NCBI GenBank assembly: GCA_021797055.1 | Contig: JAKAAI010000042.1 | Location: 1 to 14,849, forward strand | Length of the DNA stretch: 14,849 bases | From: Thermoplasmata archaeon | GTDB lineage: Archaea > Thermoplasmatota > Thermoplasmata > Thermoplasmatales > Thermoplasmataceae | Direction: 5' to 3' | Shown here: piece after piece, positions 1-6,254 of the stretch | Numbering within the stretch: the stretch's first letter is position 1 | How the letters are laid out: every line of letters begins with the position of its first letter | The notes under the pieces: model-generated | Database searches by the model: none | Seen by the model: the letters and a program-made list of their open reading frames with translations, nothing else | Told to the model about the DNA's origin: nothing | Position numbers and translations under genes: made by a program

Positions 1-3
1 AAA

Positions 4-2082
4 TCATCCTGACCTCTTCCTTTCCCCTATCTTATCACTATTAACCAGCCCTCCGTACCTTGGAAAACCGGCCTTTTCATGCTTATCAGTCTTGTTGATA
101 ACGGATTCCCTCCAGGCCTTCCTGAGCATCTCCAGCGTGGCCGGATTCAGATACATTTCCAGCAACTCCATGACAGCAGTGCATGTGTCAAGCGATACCT
201 TTCCGTTACTGGTCTGCATTTCCAAGGATCCGGAACCTGACCTTATCCCTGCCACCAGATCCTGTATGCTTATTGATCCCACCTCAACCCTGCCCGATGA
301 TCCGCCGGGTGCAGCGAGAAATATCAACGGGTTTCCGGCACCGCTGTCCTTCCCAATTTCCACAATGGCCTTCATGTCAAGCCTTTGTTGCACCTCATGG
401 AGAAATGACTTCTCGGCAATCTCACTGATCATCCTGTAGCCAGGTGAATCGCCGGGAAGTTTTCCTGAAAGATAATCATTCAGATATGATCCTATGTCTC
501 TGCCGTAGAGATTACGCAGCTTTTCAAGTTCATTTTTTTCCTCCGATATCTTTATCCTTTCCCTGTCAAGCTTCATTAGGCGGTCATACTGGGACCCGGA
601 GATGAATCGATCATGGGAGGAGTAATGCACCGGGACAATGCCGCCCTCGCTTATTTCTATGATGTCATTTATAATTCTATCCCTGATCATTCCTTCACTG
701 ACTGCAGTGGAATTGGATCCGGCAGTGAAGGCCGCGCACAGCTGCACCGTCTTCATGTCCCTTCCCGTTATGATGGACGGTAATGCCCCGGCAACATCAG
801 CGGATATTTTCATCCCGGCAAGCTTGCTGTTCAGTGATTCTATCGAGGTCTCCAGATCCTTTTTCATTTTGTTCTGCCTGCTGATGATATCCTGGATCTC
901 AATCATACTCACAACAGAGCCTGTGTACTGCCTCAATATTTCCACAGCCTTTCTGTAGTTGCTCTCTGCCTCCTCCCTTTTCCGGTTCAGTTCGGTGATT
1001 TCATTTTCAATGGAATCCCGTGTTCTTTGCAGGTCGCCGATCTGGGCGGCAACTTCCTCAGCCTCAGCCTTCAGGTTGGCAATCTGCAGTTCATGTTCTT
1101 CATGAGCAGCGGAAAGCTGCCTGTTCAGTTCCTCAATGGCCTTATTCACATTCCTGTACTTTTTTGAGTATTTGCGCATGTGATCAATCACAGCGCCGGG
1201 AGTATCGGAAACACCGCCCATTGCAATGGAGAGCTTGACAATGCTGTCCGGAGACCATCCCGCGGAATTGAGCTGGCGCAGGCTCACCACAAGAGTGCGC
1301 ATGTCATCCGGCGACATGGACCGGTCCATTCCGTATCTCTCAATCTCCCTGATATCCGGTATTGTTCTTGCATCATACCCCATGGATCTGGCGCTTTCCA
1401 TGAATTCCACTATTCTGGCGGGTTCGATGCCCATGCCTTCGACAGCTGACCAGAATTTGTCGGATTTCGCAATGCGGCCGCTGTTCCTCTTTATGCCATC
1501 AGCCATGGTTTTCTCCTGCTTCTTCAGTGAACTCACCGACTCGTGCAGTTCTGATACATCTTTCTCAAGCGATGCCTTGGCCCCATTCTTCTCCTTCAGT
1601 TCCTTATCTACTGCCGATACATCCCGCAGGAGATGATCCTTACTGTTTTCCATCTCCCTTATTTCATTGCCAAGGGATTCCAGCTTTTGCACCATGCCTG
1701 CAGGATCCATCCCATGGGACTGGAGCGCAATGACAGTCTTTGCCATTGCTGGGATAACGTCAGGCCCATAGCCCCTGACGGCATCGTAAAATGAATAAAG
1801 TTCCTGCAGATCAACGTTGAGGCCCCTGAGAACGGATGCATTCAGGAATGGCATCTTCAAATCCTCAATCCTGGTGCCGTTCTGCCTCATGCCCCTGGCA
1901 ATCTCCGTTATGTTGTCAACATAGCTGAGAGCCTGATCGAATATGCCTGTCTGGCCCTCCCTCCATCTGTTCACAGTGTCCTGAACCGTGGATCTGGCAA
2001 TGCCAGTGCGCTTTGATATCTCCTGATAGCCGAATCCCCTGAGGTAGAGGTCAATTACCTTGCGAAGCGTTGGAATGTCCAT
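4..2082 (-). CDS. HTH and coiled-coil protein of unknown function (692 aa)
   Basis: I do not recognise a named family. Residues 5-42 form a homeodomain-like helix-turn-helix (YQEISKRTGIARSTVQDTVN), close to HTHs of resolvases and IS21/Tc1-type transposases, so sequence-specific DNA binding is likely. Residues about 130-200 and 305-425 are charged heptad-rich coiled coils, with a shorter one at 500-527. Between them, residues 104-140 and 216-300 are helical with a recurring G-x-x-P-x-x-(I/M) pattern (GYGPDVI, GMDPAGM, GIEPARI, GWSPDSI), suggesting degenerate helical repeats. The C-terminal 130 residues look globular and match nothing I know. No Walker motifs, so it is not an SMC ATPase, and no transmembrane segment or signal peptide. 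The ATG start has a TATA-like box 24-33 nt upstream, which fits leaderless transcription. A DNA-tethered scaffold or regulator is an inference. The gene is real; the function is open. Confidence 0.85.
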   Translation of the reverse strand: MDIPTLRKVIDLYLRGFGYQEISKRTGIARSTVQDTVNRWREGQTGIFDQALSYVDNITEIARGMRQNGTRIEDLKMPFLNASVLRGLNVDLQELYSFYDAVRGYGPDVIPAMAKTVIALQSHGMDPAGMVQKLESLGNEIREMENSKDHLLRDVSAVDKELKEKNGAKASLEKDVSELHESVSSLKKQEKTMADGIKRNSGRIAKSDKFWSAVEGMGIEPARIVEFMESARSMGYDARTIPDIREIERYGMDRSMSPDDMRTLVVSLRQLNSAGWSPDSIVKLSIAMGGVSDTPGAVIDHMRKYSKKYRNVNKAIEELNRQLSAAHEEHELQIANLKAEAEEVAAQIGDLQRTRDSIENEITELNRKREEAESNYRKAVEILRQYTGSVVSMIEIQDIISRQNKMKKDLETSIESLNSKLAGMKISADVAGALPSIITGRDMKTVQLCAAFTAGSNSTAVSEGMIRDRIINDIIEISEGGIVPVHYSSHDRFISGSQYDRLMKLDRERIKISEEKNELEKLRNLYGRDIGSYLNDYLSGKLPGDSPGYRMISEIAEKSFLHEVQQRLDMKAIVEIGKDSGAGNPLIFLAAPGGSSGRVEVGSISIQDLVAGIRSGSGSLEMQTSNGKVSLDTCTAVMELLEMYLNPATLEMLRKAWRESVINKTDKHEKAGFPRYGGLVNSDKIGERKRSG

Positions 2083-2105
2083 GTTGAAAATAACAGTTCA
2101 TTGTA

Positions 2106-2115
2106 TTTATATTTA
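2106..2115 (-). promoter_or_regulatory. TATA box of the HTH/coiled-coil gene
   Basis: On the minus strand the run TAAATATAAA lies 24-33 nt upstream of the ATG at 2082. Archaeal TATA boxes sit about 26 nt before the transcription start, so the mRNA would start at or beside the ATG. No Shine-Dalgarno motif precedes the start, consistent with a leaderless message. Confidence 0.5.
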
Positions 2116-2403
2116 CATTGAAATTCCGAACCAGATTTTCGGCGTTCGCAGTACAATTGATGAAAGGAAAGCTTGTAATTTTCATAATCGCACAGTGCAG
2201 TTCCGGAGCATAATTGAAATTGTTACCGTATGCTTTACGGATCAAACTTCCATTGCCGGTGCCGATGCGTTCAGTTTTCATTGATGTCCAATCATTACCG
2301 GAACCCCATGAAACAACATACGAGATGCCATGTCAGAAACATGTACGGAAATTCTGCCAGCCAGCCTGGAATCCAATCCGAATTCCCGTTGGCGAGTCGG
2401 CGT

Positions 2404-2426
2404 GAATTTGCAGAAACTGCAAATTC
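2404..2426. repeat. Perfect 10-bp inverted repeat, 3-nt spacer
   Basis: GAATTTGCAG and CTGCAAATTC are exact reverse complements separated by AAA. The dyad could be an operator for a dimeric regulator, a short hairpin, or a relic of a mobile element end. It lies about 320 bp upstream of the 692-aa HTH gene and 256 bp past the gmd stop, so neither gene is an obvious target. Confidence 0.75.
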
Positions 2427-2488
2427 TCAGCCCGTGATGTTGCAGTGAATAGCCCCCCATGATGGGTTAATCGTCATGTGCCATTTTT

Positions 2489-2573
2489 CGTACGCCGGCC
2501 GGCACCGCCGCCGGTATATCCGTATACCGCTCGGTATGCTTAACCGTACGGTGTCCCGTATACCGGCCGTACG
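2489..2573. repeat. Cluster of overlapping CG/TA palindromes
   Basis: This 85-bp stretch is much richer in GC and CpG (about 16 CpG steps) than its surroundings. It contains CGTACG (2489-2494), GCCGGCCGGC (2494-2503), CGGTATA/TATACCG around a 4-nt spacer (2512-2529), CCGTACGG (2544-2551), and a 7-bp inverted pair CGTACGG/CCGTACG (2545-2551 and 2567-2573). Variants of CCGTAC and GGTATA recur about seven times on both strands. This looks like an array of protein-binding dyads or a structured DNA element; the function is unknown. Confidence 0.65.
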
Positions 2574-2681
2574 AGGCAATAAAACAATCATGTGAAATGA
2601 AAGCACTGAAGTTGTGCATTCCAGAAGGATACCGGCACAGTGAATGACAGTCTCAGTTTATATGCTTAAAAGGACCCGATG

Positions 2682-3692
2682 TCATCCCGTGAGGTCTATA
2701 TCGTTCTTCACCATTATTTTCACCAGATCCCTGAAGTTGGTTTTCGGCTTCCACCCAAGGGTTTGTTTAGCCTTTGAATAGTCTGCGCGATAGTTGTCGG
2801 ATTCCAAAGGCCTGTAAAATTCCCTGCTGACCTTAACTCTTGTCATACCTTCTGACAGCCCGACCTCATTCATCCCACTGCCAATCCATTCAATATCCAT
2901 GTCAATCTCCTTGAATGCAGCCTCGGCAAATTCCCTGACTGTATGTGATTCTCCAGTACCCATAACGAAATCATCCGGGTAGTCCTGCTGGAGCATCATC
3001 CACATGCCTTCCACATAATCCCTGGCATATCCCCAGTCCTTCACCGCGGAGAGATTTCCTAGTATGACCGGTTCCTTTGAGCCATGGAATATCCTTGCCA
3101 CCGATTGCGATATCTTCCTTGTCACAAACTCAGGTCCACGAACCTCTGATTCATGGTTGAACAGTATGCCGTTCGACATAAACAATTTGTATGCTTCCCT
3201 GTATGTTCTCACTGTCCAGATGCCTGCAAGTTTCGATACCGCATATGGACTCCTGGGGAAGAATGGTGTCATTTCGTTCTGTGGAGCCTCCTTTGGCTGC
3301 CCGAACAGTTCTGACGTTGCAGCAAAATACATTCTAGTATCGGGAGATGAATCCTTCACAGCATTGCAGACATTGAGAGTGCCTCCGATATTGGCATCGT
3401 ATGTGGAAAGAGCGTTCTGAAAACTATAACCAACAAAACTCTGTGCAGCCAGATGATACAGTTCTTCAGGTTTCTCCTTCTGAAGAAGATTTGAGAGAAA
3501 GTTTCCATCTGTTATATCACCGTAGTGAATGATGATCTGTTTTCTAATACTCTCAGGCAGGAGATCTACAGTGCCCTGGGTCATCGAGCTATTCCGGCGC
3601 AAAATGCCATGCACCTCGTATCCCTTTGACAGGAGTAGCTGCGAAAGAAAATATCCGTCCTGACCTGATATGCCAGTGATTACCGCTTTCAT
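2682..3692 (-). CDS. gmd: GDP-mannose 4,6-dehydratase
   Basis: Converts GDP-D-mannose to GDP-4-keto-6-deoxy-D-mannose in the cytosol, the precursor of GDP-rhamnose, GDP-fucose and related deoxysugars. This is an extended short-chain dehydrogenase: the Rossmann glycine motif GISGQDG is at residues 7-13, the RR-N-SS segment typical of Gmd cofactor binding and tetramer contacts at 32-36, the catalytic T126-S127-E128 in AATSELFG, and Y150-x3-K154 in SPYAVSK. The stretch NHESEVRGPEFVTRK (179-193) is the Gmd signature NHES..RG..FVTRK. At 336 residues it has the usual family length. The ATG start has a TATA box 18-30 nt upstream. It ends 44 nt after the neighbouring GT4 promoter-gene unit begins its own stop, on the same strand, but appears to have its own promoter. 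No GDP-4-keto-6-deoxymannose reductase is in the window, so the final sugar cannot be told. Confidence 0.9.
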   Translation of the reverse strand: MKAVITGISGQDGYFLSQLLLSKGYEVHGILRRNSSMTQGTVDLLPESIRKQIIIHYGDITDGNFLSNLLQKEKPEELYHLAAQSFVGYSFQNALSTYDANIGGTLNVCNAVKDSSPDTRMYFAATSELFGQPKEAPQNEMTPFFPRSPYAVSKLAGIWTVRTYREAYKLFMSNGILFNHESEVRGPEFVTRKISQSVARIFHGSKEPVILGNLSAVKDWGYARDYVEGMWMMLQQDYPDDFVMGTGESHTVREFAEAAFKEIDMDIEWIGSGMNEVGLSEGMTRVKVSREFYRPLESDNYRADYSKAKQTLGWKPKTNFRDLVKIMVKNDIDLTG

Positions 3693-3708
3693 CTAAGGGG
3701 ATTGAAAA

Positions 3709-3722
3709 TATTATATATTATG
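3709..3722 (-). promoter_or_regulatory. TATA box of gmd
   Basis: On the minus strand CATAATATATAATA lies 17-30 nt before the gmd ATG. The bases between it and the ATG (AATCCCCTTAG) hold no Shine-Dalgarno match, so leaderless initiation is likely. It also shows that gmd can be expressed without the GT4 gene that ends 44 nt upstream. Confidence 0.55.
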
Positions 3723-3735
3723 ATTTCCCGGGGAC

Positions 3736-4830
3736 TTATTTGTTGCTGCGATCATCAGTTATTTCTTTGATCAGCTTTTCCCACAATTCTGCAGTTTTGT
3801 CCCATGAATACTTCTTTGCGACTTCAACAGAGGAAGACCACCATCTCTCCGGATCCTTCAATATGGAGAAAGCAGCATCAGCAAGTGCATCTCTGTTGCC
3901 ATCCTCAACTTTGATGCCGTTCAGACCATCCTCCACAGCATCCCTGACCCCGGGCACACTGTAGGCGACGGTTGGGGTTCCGGTGGCCGAGGCTTCAATA
4001 ATAGAAAGGCCCCATCCCTCGGTAACAGAGGTGTGGACATTGAGCCAAGATAAAGCAACTATAGCCGAAAGTTCCTCACTAGAAATTCTTCCTTTGAATT
4101 CCACATAATTCTGGACATTTAACTCATTTGCGAGCCTTTTCATGCTCTGTTCTTCCGGCCCTGTTCCAATGATGAAAAGTTTGATATCTCCAATCTTGCT
4201 GAGTATGCTCTTAAGCAGGTATAGAATTTCCTGTGGCCTTTTGTATCTCCTCATTCCACCAAAATAAACCATGCTTGGGTATTTTGATTTGGCAGCAGAA
4301 TGAAACAGCTTCAGGTCCACTCCCGGCGGATTCATTATTATTCTATCCTTATTGATTCCCAGCGTGAGAAGATCATTCTCTGACGTCGTTGATTCTGTCA
4401 CGAAAACTGTATCATGGTACAGGATAAAGTAGCATCTTTCAATCGCTGTGATCAGTTTGGCTATTACTGGTCTGACCTGCCCGGGAAGAGACCTGGCGTG
4501 TAGGTGTCTGAAGAATACGATGTTATGTTTATTCAGAATAGTTGAAGAAAACCAAGGCACTGCATGCCCTAGGTCATTGACAACCAGATCAAAATGGTAC
4601 TTAAATAGAAAAACAGGAAGCGCTAAATGTGGTACAATGCTTCTGCCAAAGCGGTGAATTTCAATTCCTTGGAAATTTTCCAAACGTTTGCAACCCTTCC
4701 AGCCTCCAGTTAGCAAAATTATTTTATGGCCTTTCTGAAGGAGTCTTGTACATACTTCAGATATTGTTCTCTCTGCCCCGCCGGCTCTTGGATTCAGTGG
4801 ATCACGATGAGCTAGCCAGAGGATTCTCAC
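3736..4830 (-). CDS. GT4-family glycosyltransferase
   Basis: A GT-B-fold retaining glycosyltransferase of 364 residues, the normal length for CAZy family GT4. The N-terminal domain opens with MRILWLAHRD and the GGAE loop (17-20) that binds acceptor or donor phosphate in this family. The hinge motif NPPGVD is at 167-172. The donor domain carries GGMRRYKRP (191-199) and the EX7E motif in EGWGLSIIEA (E271 to E279), which contacts the nucleotide sugar. The start is GTG at 4830, chosen because a TATA box lies 21-28 nt upstream and the conserved first strand begins at residue 2. No transmembrane segment, so it acts at the cytosolic face. Beside gmd, it probably transfers a mannose-derived or deoxy sugar to a glycan; donor and acceptor cannot be read from sequence. 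Confidence 0.88.
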   Translation of the reverse strand: MRILWLAHRDPLNPRAGGAERTISEVCTRLLQKGHKIILLTGGWKGCKRLENFQGIEIHRFGRSIVPHLALPVFLFKYHFDLVVNDLGHAVPWFSSTILNKHNIVFFRHLHARSLPGQVRPVIAKLITAIERCYFILYHDTVFVTESTTSENDLLTLGINKDRIIMNPPGVDLKLFHSAAKSKYPSMVYFGGMRRYKRPQEILYLLKSILSKIGDIKLFIIGTGPEEQSMKRLANELNVQNYVEFKGRISSEELSAIVALSWLNVHTSVTEGWGLSIIEASATGTPTVAYSVPGVRDAVEDGLNGIKVEDGNRDALADAAFSILKDPERWWSSSVEVAKKYSWDKTAELWEKLIKEITDDRSNK

Positions 4831-4850
4831 GCACAGTAATGGCTCAGGTA

Positions 4851-4858
4851 ATTATAAA
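4851..4858 (-). promoter_or_regulatory. TATA box of the GT4 gene
   Basis: TTTATAAT on the minus strand sits 21-28 nt upstream of the GTG start at 4830. The spacing supports a leaderless transcript beginning at or next to the GTG, and so supports GTG rather than a downstream start. Confidence 0.55.
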
Positions 4859-4971
4859 CTATTTTTCAAAATTGACCAATACTATCCATAATAAATATTG
4901 AATTCTGACATTCTACAAGCGCTTATAAGTTAGAAATAGGTTATTAAGTTCATCCGTTTACAAAAATGTCC

Positions 4972-5018
4972 TGGCAAAAATTAAATTGCCATAAAATACA
5001 ACATAATTATATCATGTT
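4972..5018 (-). terminator. Paired hairpins after the FkbM gene
   Basis: Two dyads follow the methyltransferase stop codon at 5021-5023: an imperfect 8-bp stem at 5000-5018 (arms match at 7 of 8 positions, 3-nt loop) and a perfect 6-bp stem TGGCAA/TTGCCA at 4972-4991. Each sits in A/T-rich sequence, and T-runs follow on the minus strand. Archaeal termination depends mainly on T-runs, so the hairpins themselves may instead protect the mRNA end. Confidence 0.35.
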
Positions 5019-5020
5019 AT

Positions 5021-5779
5021 TTAGGTCTGAGATTTGTAAAACGAACCCACGACAAGTTCGTTCGACTTGGAGATGTCAATGCCAGATGAGATTTTCCATA
5101 GTCCAGGGTTCTCCCCTGTGCCTGTAAATGCTTTCCACATTCTGTAAACCCCTACGGGATGAACAAGGACTTGCTTCACGGTATTAAAAAGGTATTCCTT
5201 TCTTTCGATGCGGCTGAATTGGAATCCCAGATCCTGCATGTAAGGAATAAGTTCACTGGAAAAACCATCGTGAATCTCAATGGCAAGATAATCAATCTTT
5301 CTGATTATGTCTATGCTGGACGGGATTACTGATCTCTCCCCTCCCTCTATGTCCATCTTCATATAACTGACTGAATTAACTGGAATGCCGAGATTCGAAA
5401 GAATATTGGGTAGAGTTTCTGCATCAGCCTTAAATTCTCTGCCCTTGAAGCTAAGAAGAAGTTTTTCCCTTTTATCTGAAACAGCGCTGTTTAAAGGTAT
5501 AACATTGTTGCACCGATTTTCCTCTATGTTATCCTGTAGTGTTTTAAAATCATCCGGAGATGGTTCTATTGCAATAACTTTACCTTCCTCTCCAACCCTA
5601 TTTGACGCGAGGATAGCAAATTCCCCAATACCTGCTCCCATATCTATTACGACACTTCCACGCTTAATTTTTTCAATCCTGTACACGTTGAGCACATAAG
5701 ACTCGATCATTGCCGCTACGTCATGGGGATCATTATAATAAATTCTAAACCTGTTGAATGATAACTCTCCTAAAGCCAT
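5021..5779 (-). CDS. FkbM-type SAM-dependent methyltransferase
   Basis: A class I (Rossmann) methyltransferase of about 252 residues. Numbered from the ATG, motif I VVIDMGAGIGEFAI is at about 43-56, the acidic ribose-binding strand AIEPSP at 70-75, and the FkbM hallmark MDIEGGE at 142-148. FkbM-family enzymes O-methylate sugars and polyketides, and in glycan clusters commonly methylate hydroxyls of the growing or finished chain. An open frame extends three codons further to a TTG at 5788, but the TATA box at 5801-5810 is 22-31 nt from the ATG at 5779 and too close to the TTG, so I place the start at 5779. It lies divergent from the large membrane protein gene. No transmembrane segments. Its substrate in this locus is an inference. 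Confidence 0.85.
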   Translation of the reverse strand: MALGELSFNRFRIYYNDPHDVAAMIESYVLNVYRIEKIKRGSVVIDMGAGIGEFAILASNRVGEEGKVIAIEPSPDDFKTLQDNIEENRCNNVIPLNSAVSDKREKLLLSFKGREFKADAETLPNILSNLGIPVNSVSYMKMDIEGGERSVIPSSIDIIRKIDYLAIEIHDGFSSELIPYMQDLGFQFSRIERKEYLFNTVKQVLVHPVGVYRMWKAFTGTGENPGLWKISSGIDISKSNELVVGSFYKSQT

Positions 5780-5800
5780 TAACTTCAATATGAATCGAAC

Positions 5801-5810
5801 TTATATTTTT
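5801..5810 (-). promoter_or_regulatory. TATA box of the FkbM gene
   Basis: AAAAATATAA on the minus strand is 22-31 nt upstream of the ATG at 5779. The same spacing is seen at the other genes here, and it decides between the ATG and the TTG nine bases further upstream. Confidence 0.5.
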
Positions 5811-6223
5811 TGGCTTTGTTTAACCTTACTGCATAACTAACCCAGATAACGACATCCATACATTCTGAATAGGGATGTGTATAAGTCACAGCGTTGGCAG
5901 AATCTCCTAAAGGCGCTTGAAATATGATTCAAGTGATATGAATGATGAGAAGAACACCGCCCCTATAATTGCCCGAATCTCTATAATCCTATTAGCTATG
6001 GTAAAAGTCGTTGGTTCCTCTTAATGCTCTGGTAAATCAAATCATCTGTATAATTCACGATACAATTGGAGTCGTAAGTCACTATCCCGCTGATGACAAG
6101 CAGTTCAATATAGATGGTTCATATACTTTTACCATTCTGCTATCGATGATCTCCCAGGTTGTTGCTCAGAAATAACAACGGTCCTATTTTCAGGAAGAAT
6201 TATTGCATGGATTATGCATAACC
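5811..6223. other. Divergent intergenic region with possible gene remnant
   Basis: About 470 bp separate the divergent FkbM and membrane protein genes, and only the outer edges are needed for promoters. On the minus strand two short stretches in different frames read like protein: 6082-6013 (ending DDLIYQSIKRNQ) and 6015-5911 (containing RAIIGAVFFSSFISLESYFK then TAG), the latter resembling a transmembrane C-terminus. They are interrupted by stops and frame changes. A 6-bp inverted repeat, CTTGAA/TTCAAG, lies at 5916-5933. This may be a decayed membrane protein gene or chance; nothing here can be called intact. Confidence 0.3.
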
Positions 6224-6234
6224 CTTTAATAATA
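6224..6234 (+). promoter_or_regulatory. Promoter of the 1016-aa gene operon
   Basis: CTTTAATAATA lies 21-31 nt before the ATG at 6255, within an A/T-only run to 6243. It is at the right distance for a leaderless start and is the only evident promoter for the three-gene operon 6255-11203. Confidence 0.45.
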
Positions 6235-6254
6235 CTATAAATTAACTGACAGTT

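Larger units (their letters stand above)
2083..2681. other. 599-bp intergenic region with palindromes, no convincing gene
   Basis: Both neighbours are on the minus strand, so this stretch holds the promoter of the 692-aa gene and the 3' flank of gmd. Short open frames occur on both strands (up to 76 codons), but they lack recognisable domains and overlap each other in opposite frames, so I do not call them. The structured parts are a perfect 10-bp inverted repeat at 2404-2426 and a GC-rich palindrome cluster at 2489-2573. No tRNA cloverleaf or CRISPR-like spacing was seen. Confidence 0.6.

Noticed and set aside
92..1636. Several plus-strand open frames of 70-136 codons opposite the 692-aa gene
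   Set aside because: They are antisense shadows of a long gene with clear HTH and coiled-coil sequence; none shows a recognisable domain.
2051..2460. Short overlapping open frames on both strands in the 2.1-2.5 kb spacer
   Set aside because: They are 60-76 codons, overlap each other in opposite directions, lack family-like sequence and run across the promoter and dyad elements.
2489..2573. CRISPR array
   Set aside because: Repeats are short, nested and in both orientations, without regular spacers or a constant repeat.
5777..5788. TTG at 5788 as the FkbM start
   Set aside because: The TATA box would be only about 13-22 nt away; the ATG at 5779 gives the spacing seen at other genes.
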